The translations under genes were made by a program, and so were the position numbers. From Porphyra umbilicalis (lineage: Eukaryota; Rhodophyta; Bangiophyceae; Bangiales; Bangiaceae), in contig KV918989.1 in assembly GCA_002049455.2 (NCBI GenBank), positions 1 through 64,000 of the forward strand: a stretch of 64,000 bases of DNA, given 5' to 3'. The notes under the pieces were generated by a model. It was not told the origin of the DNA and made no database searches. It was given only the letters and a program-made list of their open reading frames with translations. Below are positions 1-11,526 of this stretch, piece after piece; the first letter of the stretch is position 1; the number at the start of each line of letters is the position of its first letter.

Positions 1-38
1 CGTCTTATCCGTCGCGCGCCCCTGATGCCCCCGATATA

Positions 39-168
39 CAGTGCGTTCTCGTTGTAAGAGAATCGCTTACAAAAAATATGGGTCGCGAGTCTTCCATTCC
101 AGCCCGTGTGGACCAAAGTTTCTTCATACTGAGCCGAATCAGCTGTCTCTCATAAAGAGAACGCACTG
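39..168. mobile_element. Tc1/mariner-like MITE, 130 bp
   Basis: The stretch is bounded by a 12-bp perfect terminal inverted repeat, CAGTGCGTTCTC at 39-50 and its complement at 157-168. The similarity extends to 23 bp with three mismatches. A TA dinucleotide precedes the left end, as expected for Tc1/mariner target duplication; the right flank has lost it. It is too short to code. A related copy lies at 31575-31701, and a third terminus of the same type (CAGTGCGTTTTCGTT, preceded by TA) starts at 273. The family assignment rests on the CAGTG tip and TA flank only. Confidence 0.5.
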
Positions 169-272
169 GAAGGGCTTCGTGTGCAACCCTAAAGTTGCAC
201 ACTTTAGTTTGGAACTCTTTGGCAACAGTTGGAGTGCAGGATTTGTCCTAGAACGGCTGTCCAGTCACAATA

Positions 273-335
273 CAGTGCGTTTTCGTTATATTGTGAAACG
301 CTCAAGTTTGGCCAATCCGAACAGGAACACGAACA
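273..335. repeat. Additional mariner-like terminus
   Basis: A TA-flanked CAGTGCGTTTTCGTT terminus is followed by about 40 bp whose reverse complement matches 31551-31590, the left flank of the 31.57 kb MITE copy. Two related repeats therefore sit side by side here. I cannot place the other end. Confidence 0.35.
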
Positions 336-408
336 CAAGGGGTACTTTCAATTTCAAACTTAACTTGTGCATTTTCACGTAAGTCCAGCTTGTGACGTCA
401 ATATTTAG

Positions 409-896
409 TTGACGTCCAAAAGGCGTCTAATTTGGTGGTGCACGACGGGGCTCGATCGTCCGCGAAGACGACGGCGTGTCATTCGAGCGAGCGGGATCGC
501 AGCGTCACGTGAGCCCCAGCTCAGCACGTCGCACAAAGAGACACGGGTGGCTCCTCGTGTCTTCCATCATCAAACTCACGTCCCCGGTACAGGATCACAC
601 GCCAGTCCTCCCCGCCATGGCAGCTGGACCGGCTGGTGCCGCGGATGCTGGTGCCCTACCGGCTGCTGGCGGGTTGGAACAGAGCGATACGGATCACGAG
701 CGTTGGTGCTCTTGCCAGTGAGTTTGTTCTGGATTGTCCGCTTTACTGCCGTCTCCTTCATGGTCTTCCCGAGAGTTCCACGCGTACTGATGACCAGAAT
801 GTGCCTTATTTTGTACTCTTGTCGCTGAGCTCTTTGAACTTCTGCTTCTTTGGTGCTGGTTCGTTCTTTGTGTCTATGACACGAGCGACTCAGGAA
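409..896. other. No gene recognised
   Basis: Overlapping short ORFs occur on both strands, none with a recognisable motif. I see no repeat or RNA gene. Confidence 0.4.
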
Positions 897-898
897 AT

Positions 899-1717
899 GT
901 GCGGAAGTGCAGAATTTGCCGTGTAGCAGGTCACATGATGACGCGCTGTCCCATTAACAAGGCGCAGAGCATTCGCTGCGGCTGCAACGACGAGTCCTGC
1001 ACGTCTTGCTCGGCGGTGTGCACCGTCTGCGACGTCGCGAAACAAGAGCCCGACAACGTCGACGCGGCCATCGTCGCCAGGGCCTCACCTCAGTGGTCAT
1101 GTGAGAAGCACGACATGGCGGACGTGCAGGTGCGCCTCCAAGGGGAGATCGAAAACATGCCACCAACAGTTCGTGAGCAGAACGAGGCTGCCCGCGGCCT
1201 CATGTTGACGCTGTCGGAGATTCACCCAATGGGCGGGCAGCGGTGCCGGGCCCATGTGGCTCAGATAGACGTGATCGATTTGACTGGTTTGGGGGGGGCG
1301 GCCGAAATGACGGACGTTCTCACGGCTGTGGGCGTTGCAGCAGCGGCACAAGATGCTGGGGCCTCGAGGCCTGCCTCTCGCATTTTAGAAGCATATGCTT
1401 CAGATGTGGGTACGCGGCCAGCTGGTGGGACGACGAAGCCAATTCCCGGGGCGTTGGGGGCTGTCGAGTTGGACAAACGCCGGGCTTCTGTGGTTGCGAC
1501 CTTGGAGTACACGCAGCGGCAGGCCCCCGCGTACTTGGCCGCAAACTGCGCGAGCCAGCGGCGCCGCAACCGGGAGGCCGGTCTCGGTGGAAGAGGCTGG
1601 CAGGAGCCAGAGGTGCTCGAAAGCTCTAACCCCTTCTTTGGCGTGAAGGGAAGGAGCTCAAAAGGGCGGCATTGCGGTACTTGGCTCTCCTTGACTGCTC
1701 GGAACAAACGCGGGTGA
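899..1717 (+). CDS. Unrecognised ORF with a CCHC zinc knuckle
   Basis: This open frame runs from a stop at 791 to 1717; residues are counted from the GTG at 899, which is unlikely to be the true start (first ATGs are at 933). It opens with a perfect CX2CX4HX4C knuckle, CRICRVAGHMMTRC, at residues 4-17. A second cysteine cluster, CGCNDESCTSCSAVCTVC, follows at about residues 28-45. The rest is alanine-rich with no domain I can name. A knuckle of this type occurs at the end of MULE transposases and in retroelement Gag, so this may be a transposon exon. Another frame, 1672-1974 (+), follows immediately and could belong to the same gene through an intron or frame change. Function unknown. Confidence 0.3.
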   Translation: MRKCRICRVAGHMMTRCPINKAQSIRCGCNDESCTSCSAVCTVCDVAKQEPDNVDAAIVARASPQWSCEKHDMADVQVRLQGEIENMPPTVREQNEAARGLMLTLSEIHPMGGQRCRAHVAQIDVIDLTGLGGAAEMTDVLTAVGVAAAAQDAGASRPASRILEAYASDVGTRPAGGTTKPIPGALGAVELDKRRASVVATLEYTQRQAPAYLAANCASQRRRNREAGLGGRGWQEPEVLESSNPFFGVKGRSSKGRHCGTWLSLTARNKRG

Positions 1718-1974
1718 AGCTCGCTATGGGAAAGATCATCGGGGAGGGGAGGATTTTTACCGGTGTGTCCATAACGTGCAGCGAGCTGTCGTGCAAGGAC
1801 GTTTGTGGCGCGCTTTTGGAGTGCGCGGCGAGTGTGGACCTGACCGTCCCCTTTGTCTGGGCTTCCCGGCGGCAGGTCATTGTGGAACAGCGTCGCGTGG
1901 ATAAAGACCTCCGCCGCTTTTTTGAGAACCATGGTAGGCGTCCGAGCACGGTGGGTTCGGTCTCTTCAGGCTGA

Positions 1975-2560
1975 CAAGCCGGGCCCATGTGCTGAAGTCC
2001 GCGACCGTAAAGCTTGCCTCTCCCCGGTTCCATGCCTCCAATCAATCTCTGCGTATTGCTCCCATGACCACAGCGGGCGCGCCCAAGGGCAAACCGCGCC
2101 CCATCCCAGCAAGCGGCACCAAAGCCTTCAACCTCACCCCCTCCCCCCCCCATCCCCCTCTTTGACTGAGGGAATTTACGGGCGTTGTTTTTGTGCTGGC
2201 GGGGGGGGTGCGTGCGGGGGGTGGGGAAGCCGGCTACAGCGGGGGTTTGACCATCCCTCGCGGCGGCGGCGGCCGGCGCGATCGGCGCCGCGCCGCTCGC
2301 CGCCCCTTCGCCTGCTTCGCCCCACTGCGGCGCGGCTGCGCGTTTGCCGCAGCCGCCGTCGACCCCGATGCCGCCGCCGCCGTTGGCGACGACGCCGGCG
2401 TGCTTCGTGGTGGGGCGGCGGCGTCGGCGTGCGCGGCGTGACGGCGGCGACGACGGCGGTGGCGGCAAGGGCGGTGTTTTGGTGAGGGTGGGGGGGGTGC
2501 GTGCGACGGTTTGGGCGGGCGGCGACCGTGAGGGTTCCGTCCCGATTACTTGCTGCGCCT
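1975..2560. other. GC-rich stretch, no gene recognised
   Basis: Long ORFs on both strands here are low-complexity Pro/Arg/Ala translations of CGG-rich DNA. The 3' end of the neighbouring Tc1/mariner transposon should lie here, but I could not identify its terminal repeat. Confidence 0.4.
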
Positions 2561-3617
2561 TTACGCAGTTGCCACCTTGCAGGCCTTGATGGTGACGATG
2601 AGTGCGCCAGTTTGATTCTGAGGGACGTACAAGTTGTATCGGCGCACGACCGCTTGGACAAAGCCCCGGCACATATGGCCAGTAATGTGGTCTAACGTTG
2701 AGTTGATCGTCAGCATAGGCCATGCGTTAAACTGTGCCGGGCTGGACAACCGCCGAAGCCAGCGGCTGCCTACAGCGAAGACTTCATCAATGGGATTGAA
2801 GTCAGGCGAGTATGGTGGGGGCAGTAACACAACGACTCCCGCGGCCCGCACGGCCGTCAAAGCCAATTCGTCGTGAATGCGTGCATTGTCCAGGGCGAGC
2901 ACGCACCGCTCGCTCCACTCTCTACCTTCCACCACTGGTCGCATATAAGGCAATACAAAGCTAGTCAAAAACAATATGAGGTCAACCGCTGTCTTCCCTG
3001 GAGGCGGCCGCGTGATGAGCCAGTCCAACAGACGGTCATGAGCCATGGCTACAAAGAAACTCGTGCGCACCCCCGCCGACGACGCGACGTAACATTCCGC
3101 TCGAGACCCCCGCAGAGACCACGCCCATAGCCACTCGGCCACACGCCCCACCCGATGGGCCTCGTCGACATACACGCGGCAGCACAGCGGGACCTGCCAT
3201 TGCGCCGCCACCCACGCGGCGCGGCTCGCCTCGGTGCGCATGACAAACGCGAGTTCAATCAACTTGCTCGTGAATCCATTGTGAGCCAGCACTCGAGCCA
3301 TTGTCGACAACGACACGATCACCGAACCGTCAAATCGGGCGGCGATCTCGTTGACAGCGTCGGTGGCTCATCGAGGAAGAGCTCGGGCTGGTCTTCGACA
3401 GTTGCCAGGACGGCCTCGCGAAATTGTGGGTCGTCGGCCAAGTTGTCGGAGTGTCGATTCCACTGCGCCGGGTTGTGGTGAAGCTCACCGCCAGTGTCCC
3501 GAAAATGCGACAGGAAGCGCGTCGCTGACCGTACAGACATGTTGAGATCACGCGCGGCGGAGACGACACTGCGACCTTCGTCGCGCACCATCCGCACCAG
3601 GTGCTCCCGAGTCTCGG
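2561..3617 (-). pseudogene. Tc1/mariner (IS630-type) transposase, main part
   Basis: The minus strand encodes an N-terminal helix-turn-helix half (about 3597 to 3340, with an AARDLNMSVRSATRFL recognition-helix region) and a DDE catalytic half (about 3375 to 2561). The catalytic motifs are VYVDEAH, LALDNARIH and PYSPDFNPIDEVF; 34 residues separate the second Asp from the Glu, i.e. DD34E as in IS630/Tc1 enzymes. The enzyme would cut and rejoin its own terminal repeats in the nucleus. The reading frame changes once between the two halves, at about 3335-3375, so the copy is inactive. The first four codons are displaced to 14431-14442 by insertion of LTR element 1 between 3618 and 14430. Family assignment is firm. 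Confidence 0.85.
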
Positions 3618-4013
3618 CGTGGTATAAATAACGTTAGTTCAATTATCAGTGTACTGAGACCGACCGTAGCCAAGCAATAAAGCGAGTTCTATCGCAGTCG
3701 CGGCGAGGAAGAAAGATCTTTTGTTGAAGGGCATCCGATGGGGAGCCGGGTGGTGCCCACGACGGCGACCCCGGACCCACGGTGATTTAATACAAACGAG
3801 GGCACCGGTTGATCGACCGTCCGATCACAAGCGATCGTAATGAGGGCCGGCAGACAGATAAGACAGGCAAGCAAACGAACAATAAAAAATGAACAATGCG
3901 GAAGTAACCCCCCAAAGGACGTGCCACAAGCCGAGTCACACAAATCTGTGGATTCAGCCAGTCAGGGGGGCTACTCGTGGCCAATTGCCAATTGGGAGCT
4001 GAGATATGCTACA
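3618..4013 (-). repeat. Element 1 LTR (3' copy in element sense)
   Basis: It pairs with 14036-14430. The first ~280 bp on the plus strand are nearly identical to the partner. The last ~110 bp, which are the LTR start in element sense, differ strongly. Confidence 0.9.
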
Positions 4014-5026
4014 TACCTCCAACGCGAGATTTGAACCGCTCCGGTGAGATCCGAGGATGGTGAAGCCCGATTGGGCGATCGCGGCCTCTTACGGGCCCGC
4101 GCGGGCGTAACCGCCCAGGCGGCGGGAGCCGTTGGAGGCGCGCCGCCCACTCCCGATTGGGGGGAGGTGGCGGTTCGCCGTCGTCGGTAGCGACCGTCCG
4201 GCCACGCACGCGTGGGCGTGTGTGGCGAGCAGATTGCGCTGCGGGTCCGATTGGCGCTTGCGCGTACGCGTGCCCGCGCAGGCGGGTCGGCGTCGGCGGG
4301 GGGGCCAGGCGCCCGAATGCCGGGTGACGAGCGTCGGGGTGAAGACCCATCGGTGTGCGGGTGTGTCGTGCAGCTCGTGCTGGGGTGACCGTCTTCGGCG
4401 CCGAGTGGCGCCTACTTCGTCGGGGTTTGACTACCGCGACGACACGGCGTAAGCCGGGACGCGGGTCGGTATTGCCGAGAGTGGAGGGTGGGGTACGTAC
4501 CCCGAGACCGGTTACCACCGGGTCGTGTGCGTGGTGAAAGGCGTGCTGGGTGGTCGTCGTCGTTGCCGGGTGGCGCCGACCTCGTCGGGGTGTGACTACC
4601 CCGGCGACGAGGCAAAAGCCGGGACACGGGTCCGTGTTCGTCGGCACGGGGCGATCCCGTGTCTTTGTGCTCACGCACAGGTCGAGGCCTAACGGCAGAG
4701 ATTGAGTGGGGATGGGCTACCGCGAGGTCGCAAACCGCGAGGTTGCGGACTCAGTGAGTGTGGGTTAGCGCTGCGAGGGGGGGGCGGCGCGCACGGCGGC
4801 AATGGCGGAAAGCCCGGCGACGGCGGGAAGGGCGGCAAGCCCGGCGACAGCGGCAAGGGCGGCAAGCCCGGCGAGGGCGGCAAGGGCGGCCAGCCCGGCG
4901 ACTTGGTCGGTTGGTCTCACGGCGCGGGCGGCTTGCCTTGCGGCGCGGCGGTAACTGCCGGCGGCGCGGGCGATCTGCCCTGCGGCGACGTAAGGGAGGA
5001 GGAAGGGTTCGCACCCGAGTACCAGC
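4014..5026 (+). repeat. Element 1: repeats between LTR and antisense ORF
   Basis: Two imperfect direct copies of about 169 bp lie at about 4340-4670. A short tandem repeat at about 4790-4905 encodes Gly-rich KPGDGGKGG-type units in one plus frame. It may be leader or N-terminal sequence for the plus-strand ORFs that follow. I see no other gene. Confidence 0.5.
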
Positions 5027-6997
5027 ATGGCCGATCAGGCCGCGATGGCCGTTGACGGCGGCCATACCAATGGCGAGACGCCCGTGCCCCACGTCGCGGG
5101 AGGTGACGAACCCAATGTGGAACGGTCCACCGACCCGGAGGTGCTTCGACAGCTCAGGCCTAGCGCCATGTTTTGTGCCCACGTGGGCCCAACCGAGGGG
5201 GTGGACGGAGTCCCGGTCATCACTGACCATAGTCTTTATGAGATTTGCATTCGAAACCGCGCTCGCGCGCACACTCGGCGTGTTCACGGCCGCTACGAGG
5301 CCCTGCCAGGCTGTTTCTACGTGTTGGCGGATCACATCGCACCTACCCATGCGGGTGACCGCGTGGCCGACGTCCGTGGGGACCCGTACTTTGAGAACCA
5401 AGGGCCACAGCGCCGTATATACGAGGTCATGTCGTTTTGCAACGAAATCATCCGGTACCAGGTGCCCTTGCACCACTTCCAACGTTCGGTATACACCAAC
5501 GGCTTGTTGCTTCCCGTGCGGGGCACCGAGACCTTCGAGGCGGCAGCCAACTCGTTTTGCCGCCTGTTGCGGAACTGGCCTAAGGCCGTTTTTCTCTCGC
5601 GCCCTGTGGCCACAGACCTCGCGGTACCGATCGGCCACGATGCCGGGTTTGCGGAGTACTTGGATCAGCTTACGCTGGTGGCGGCGGAGGAGAGCGATGC
5701 AGTCGATGAAGATCGAAGCCCTCGCAAGAGCGAGCTACCGAACCCCTTTCGGGTGCCGATGTTCGGGACCGACCATCGCCGCGCGGCGGACACAAGGTTC
5801 TTCCGCGGTCACGGGCTGCTGCCGACGAAGTGGTCAACCGGATTCCTCCGGGCGCCGAAGTCATTTGACTTGTCTCGTTGGATTCCGCCAGTCCCTGACT
5901 GGGAGCCCAAGACCGATTTTTGGGTGGCGACCCCGGTGGTGGTATCGTACCTGGCAGACTCTTTGCGAAACGAGTAAAGATCCGCCTGGCAGGTTGTGTA
6001 CTCAGAGTACTACTGCAATCTGATTGCGGCTTGGGTTCGCACCCTTCAGGAAGGCAAGGTCTTTGTCCGATTGGACGAGAGGACCCTTCGTCACTTCGAC
6101 GTTTTGGACACGTCCGAACTGTGTGAGCCTCCTGACGGAGAGAGGGCACTTGCCTTATATAGCAAGACGCGCAGCGCAATGGTCGTGTTTCCTTGGGGAA
6201 GCATCCTTAAGGACGTGGCCCATCGGGGCCGGGACACCGGCGAGGCGCTGCAAGTGCGCGTTACGGTCAATGAGTCCAAGGAGTTCGGCTTTTGCCTTCG
6301 ACACGCGTGTGTGGATTTCGACTGAGCACCCGACCCGAACGCGCCCGCCCTTGTGGCGCCGGTTCCTTCGAGTCACCTCGGAGTGTGGCCTCGCGGTCGA
6401 CAGACCCATCCGGGAGGGGCTTATGCCGTCAGTGGCGACCGTGGGGGTTATCACCGCCCGCGTTCGCCACGTCGCGATCGCTCGCGGTCGGCGTCGCCGC
6501 CCCGGGCCATCGAGGCCACTTGGCCAATGCTTGCCTTTTCCTCCGCGGCGGTTGCCTTGTTCGAATTGGCGCGCGTGCGCGACGTGCGCCTTCGCGCGCC
6601 CCTTGGGGCTGCTGTGTTAGCGGTGGCGCACGCCTGGGTGAACCAAATGACTGACTTGCGCCGTGCTGTGGAGCGGGCGGACGGCCGAGGGATCGAGTCG
6701 GCCTTGGCCATCATTGGGCAGGCCGTGGCTCGCGCAGTCGATGGCGATGCCAACTACGAGCGCTTTGCTCAGCATCTCGAGGCTATCCAGCCGGAGGAGG
6801 TGGTGGCGCCGACGCGCTACAACGCGAAGAGCGTTCTGAGGCGTCAAGCCCATGCTGAAGGGGGGCCGTCCGGCGGGGCTCCGCCCTCGGCGCGTAATAC
6901 GCGTGCGCGTAGTGTGTCTCAGAGGTCGGGGGCCAGCGTTGGCTCTCGCCACGCTCGTCGTCGCGAATCGTGTCGTAGTGATGAGGAGGACGAGTAG
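5027..6997 (+). CDS. Element 1 antisense ORF region, unknown function
   Basis: Consecutive open frames on the plus strand run opposite to gag-pol, between the pol end and the 3' LTR. The first (316 aa, starting MADQAAMAVDGG) has a compact non-repetitive sequence with RYEALPGCFYVLADHI and RRIYEVMSFCNEIIRYQVPL. The middle part contains LQEGKVFVRLDERTLRHFDVL. The last has an Arg/Ser-rich linker (SPRRDRSRSASPP) followed by an Ala-rich, probably helical C-terminal domain. I recognise no known family. Composition and complexity argue against chance translation. Similar placement, and weak similarity (RYE-L-G...V...I), occur in element 2. Confidence 0.5.
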
Positions 6998-7332
6998 CGA
7001 GGATCACTGTTCAGTGACTTGCTCGGCTGACCCTGGCGGGGAGGGGGTGCCAATGTCGGGGACTTACGCCTTCAAGGTTTTGATGTTTCTTCGTCTTGTG
7101 ATTGTTTGTCGTTTGTCATGTTTGTATCCACTTCTCAGGTTTTCTGTTTATCGTCATGGCGATGAAAGAAGTGGCAGGCCATCATGGCCCATGTTTTGGG
7201 ATTTGTACCCCTTGCATCTACTGATAAAAGCATTTTGTACTCGAAACATGCGCGTATGGCGGTAGCGTACTAACTGGTTCTGGTCCATTGTGGTATGACC
7301 ACGGTTGCTTCCTCTGTGGTTGTCACCAAGCA

Positions 7333-9200
7333 TCAAAGGACTGGGTCCAAGTGTTGTACCGGGGGTACCAAAAACCCGTTGGGGAGCACCGATACAGAGT
7401 GATTGCTTCCGATCAATGTCGCCTGCGCGGATTCCGGCCACACAAATGTGTACGGGCCGTGAACACGGTTCTGCCGAGGGAATTGCCGCAAGGAAAGTTG
7501 GGGATCATATGCAAAGTTGCGCGTCATGGACGACAGATTGGCATTAAGCCACGCGACAGGAATTACTTTCTTCATTGCGGCGGCTGTACTTGAATCTGTC
7601 CACGAGACATCGGCATGGATAACTCCGTCCCCGGTAACACGGACAAGTTGGTTAGTCGATGTCCACGTGGAGTTCATGACGATGTTGGCCACCGTTGTGA
7701 GCGCGGCCTGTCGGCGACTTCGTCGCGTTGGCGTTTGCCATTCGTACCTGGGTACGAGCTTCTTCGCCTGCCAAAGAGATTGCACCACCAGAATGCGTGA
7801 GAGATTTTCCAGGGGTTGCCAGGTGTCGTCTTTCGACCCATAGTCGAACCAGTGCACCTTAGCGCTGTAGCTGTCGCCAGTCTGGCGTAAGCCTAGAAGT
7901 TTGTCAATCACATACTCATCGGCAGTTCCCGGGGGTGGCTTGCGTTGGTCAATACCATCTAGCAGGGGGTGTGGAACCGTGTTTGTCGTCGCTGGACGAT
8001 GAGCTGTGGTGACATGGTCACTGCTGACACGTTTTTCCTCGCCGTCAATGTCAATGACAAATGTGGAGGCATCAGCGTCTGCGTCAATGACTACGAAGGG
8101 TCCAATGGCTTTGCTTTGCAGCTTGTTTTGCCGGTCTTGATTGGTCGTGTATACGTAGTCGCCGATCTTGACATTTGCGTTGCGGGTTGCGACCCGATGG
8201 TCAAAGTTACGTTTGTAAAGTTGTTGCGTCTTACGCAAGGCCTCGACTACGATGAGGATCTGCTTGCGCAGGCGGGCCATGAACTGGCGTTTGCGAGCTA
8301 GGGGTGACCCATCCTTGAGCGTTCCCTTATTCGTAAGCGGAATGCCCGGGGGCAAGTTGCTAACCGTGAGGTTGGGGATCCGCCTGGGAATAACGAGCTC
8401 AAAGGGAGCGATATGCGTAGACCGGTGTTGTTGGCTGTTATATGCCATGGTGATCACCGGGAGAAGCTTGTCCCATTGTGATGGGTCGTCGGCGACGTAG
8501 TGTCTCAGCTGAGTAGCCATGGTACGGTTGTACCGTTCAAGTTGCCCATTGGTTTGGAGATGATACGCCGTGGTGCGAACCGTTTCGATGTCAAGCATTT
8601 TCCTCACAGCGATGAAGAATTTCGACATAAACTGGGGCCCTTGGTCCGAAAGGATTCAGTCCGGGGGCCCGTAGGCGGACACCTACGCGTCGATGATGGC
8701 TGACGCCACGGACATGGCCGTAATTCGCCGTAAGGCGACGCACTTGGTGAGCTTGGCGAAGCGGTCGGTGGTAACCAACATGAAGCGATTGCCCTTCTTG
8801 AAGGCCGTGATGGGCCCAAATATGTCAACGGACAGCTCCGTGAGAGTCTCAGTAGCCGGGAACAGCGTCAAGGGCGTGGTATGTCGCCGCAAGGCGAGGC
8901 GGGTTTTGGCACAAGTTGTGCACTTGGTAATGGTGGTGTGGATGTCCGTCACCATCTAAGGCCAGTAAGATGCCTTTCGCATGGTGTAGTACATTCGGTT
9001 CATACCGGGGTGAGCTGCCACTGTGGCGTGATGCTCGAGCGTCAAGACGCGTTCGCGTAATGATTTTGGTAAAACCGATTGGTTGCCGTAAGGCGCCCGG
9101 CGATACAGAGCGTGATGCTCGTTGCGGAAGAAGGCCTTGGCCGTTCCGCGCTCCACGCGGGTGGACATCTCGACGCAGAAGTCGTCTGTTTAATGTGCTT
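7333..9200 (-). pseudogene. Element 1 integrase with chromodomain and long tail
   Basis: Minus-strand pol sequence includes integrase zinc-binding and DDE-core stretches (for example LSVDIFGPITAFKKGNRFMLV near 8.85 kb). Around 7.8-7.9 kb follows a chromodomain-like segment with YVIDKLLGLRQTGDSYSAKV and KDDTWQPLENL, which in chromoviruses steers integration to chromatin. About 140 further residues follow the chromodomain (7333-7.75 kb), with no family I recognise. Broken copy. Confidence 0.75.
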
Positions 9201-9479
9201 CGACAACATCGTCGAACTCCACCGGTTTCGGTGTGTCGGTACCCGTGTACCTCCCCGTTCTTAAGTCGTTGGCCGTCTCGGCTAATGCCAGACAAGGTAT
9301 ATCATCATGGAGATCTTCTGGCGGCGCCACCGTAGAGGCGCGAGACAGGAAGTCCGGCAAGTGGTGCGATGCACCTGGTTTTTAAACCTTATCGAATGTG
9401 TATTCGGAGAGGCGAAGTCGCCATCGCAGCAGGCGTCCGCTTGAGTCAGTCGTGCTGTAGATCCAGCTAAGTGCTTGGT

Positions 9480-11300
9480 GATTCGTTCGGATGAGGAACC
9501 GTTGCCCATTGAGGAAGTGCCTCAATTTGAGGACAGCTCACTCGACGCCGAGGCATTCGCACTCTGTTGTGGAGTAGTTTTGCTCTGCAGCAGTGAGTCC
9601 TCGGCTCAAATATCCGACAGAATGAAGCAGCTCGCCCGGTTCCTCCTGGAGGAGGGAACAACCAACTTGGTCGGCGCATGCGTCAACGTCAACGACGAGC
9701 TTCCGTTTGGCCTTTTGCAAGGCAAGTACCGGTGGGCACAACAGTGCGCTTTGAAGGTCTTCGAATGCGGCGATGGCCACGTCCGTTGGTGGTGGTAGGT
9801 CCGGTGGGATATCGGCCCTAGTCAGGGCGTTTAGGGGCTTCGCTCGATTGGCAAAGTCCTTGACGAAACGCCGATAGACGTTGCACATGCCCAAGAAGCT
9901 TTTCAGCTGGGTCCTCGCCGTTGGCAACTTGGCGTGCTTCAGAGCATACACGTTCTTTTTGTGCACGTGCAGTTGCCCGGGGCGGACAATGTGTCCGAGG
10001 TACTCGACTTCGTCGGAGAACCACGTGCACTTTTCCAAGTTTAGAGCATCTCCACCAATGGAGTCAACCGTCAAACCCAACGGCCACGTGTGCAGAACGT
10101 GTGGTGCTGTCACTGGCTCTCCAAACGCAGAGCCAAAAATAAGCAGACCACGTCTCAAACTTGGGCTCGTCTCGACGCCTCTGGCGGTGGGCCTCTTTTG
10201 TGGCACGCCAGTATTCCCACAGATGCACTACAGAGAATCTCAATGACTGCCAGATCGACTCGCAACTGTCTGCAAGCCACGAGTCACGCTTTCAATTGGC
10301 GTTCGTGGCTCGAATAGGGAACCAGGGATTGGCCAAACGACTCAGGGCGTCTCCAAACAGGCCTGTTTGAAGTGGCGCTGCCTTTAAAGCGCCAAAAGAA
10401 GGGCGATCCCGCGAGGCCACCTCGGGATGCACTAGGGGATTAGAAAATGTGAGCCGGTCTATTTTTGGGCGGTCACAGCCCCGTCACACCCTATTTTTGG
10501 AGCGGATCCCAGCCACCAGTGCTCCAATCGTCCAAACGGCCAAACGGTGCCACGTTTGGGTCTTTGGACGGTTGGAGCCATTGGTGAAGACGCTCTCAGG
10601 GTAACCCCGGCTTCGCGCGAACGGTGCAGAACCGTATCAACATCTTTGACGTGTTGTTCTGCGTTTGCGAAGAAGATGATGACATCGTCTAAGTAGACAA
10701 GGCATAACTGCCAGTTAAAGCTCCAGAGGATAATATCCAACGCGCGCTGAAAGGGAACGGGCGCGTTCGTCAAGCCGAAAGGCATTGATAACCAGTGGTA
10801 TATACCAAAATGCGTTGTGACCGCCGTCTTCTCTTGGTCTTCCTTGCGTAAGGGCACTTGCCAGTACTCCGCGGCGCAGTCGAGAGACGTGAGCCCCTGG
10901 GCATCTCCTAAGGTGTCGAGGCAGTCCTCCGTCCGAGGCAAGGGATACGCATCCTTCTTGGTGATGTTGTTTTACCGACGATAGTCGACACGGAATCGGG
11001 CTTTGCCGTTCTTCTTTGGCACAAATACCACGGGGCTTGCCCAAGCACTATTGCTAGGGGCAATGACGTTGAGCTTCAACTTCTTGTTGATCTGATCAGC
11101 GATGATCTGCCGTTTGAATGGCCCGGTCCGGTAGGGTTGGGACCGTATGGGCAGAGCGTCTGGGGGAGTGACGATGGCTTGCTGCGTAGCACGGATGATG
11201 CCGAGGGTGCCATCCCACATCGACGAATGCGTCTTGAGCATGTCTCGAATCTGCTTGTGCAGGTACTCGGGGGCCTCACTGAGGTCGAGGTCCTCGAGTG
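9480..11300 (-). pseudogene. Element 1 reverse transcriptase and RNase H
   Basis: RT landmarks on the minus strand are GKARFRVDYRR near 10.98 kb, the catalytic YLDDVIIF near 10.69 kb and VEYLGHIVRPG near 10.0 kb. RNase H starts near KLVVDVDACADQVGCSLLQ at about 9.69 kb. A 552-bp MITE splits RT between the palm and the connection region. Broken copy. Confidence 0.85.
10044..10595. mobile_element. PIF/Harbinger-like MITE, 552 bp
   Basis: It sits inside element 1 RT. The terminal inverted repeat is GAGCATCTCCACCAATGG at the left and GAGCGTCTTCACCAATGG (complement of the right end), with similarity continuing for about 45 bp. The flanks are TTA (10041-10043) and TCA (10596-10598), close to the TTA duplication of Harbinger elements. 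The RT sequence to the right ends at EAGVTL and resumes on the left at NLEKC, as expected for an insertion. It has no transposase, so it is non-autonomous. Confidence 0.7.
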
Positions 11301-11526
11301 GGTCACGACTCGCGTTGTCCGATGAAGTATCGGTACCACCCTTTGGATGGTGTTCATCCAAGACTGTGGCCAACATCGGCCCTTGGTAGGGTTCTTCAAA
11401 CCCCAAGGTTGAGTTCTTTCGAACAATGACTTTGTCTTGGCCAAAGTTGCATAACTTATATAAAAAGGGTTCGTCGGGAATGACGATTGCCAGGCCGCGG
11501 GCGACCGCCATTGACTTATGTCGGCA

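Noticed and set aside
1626-2723. 365-residue minus-strand ORF
   Set aside because: Low-complexity Pro/Arg/Gly sequence over CGG-rich DNA, overlapping the end of a real transposase in another frame.
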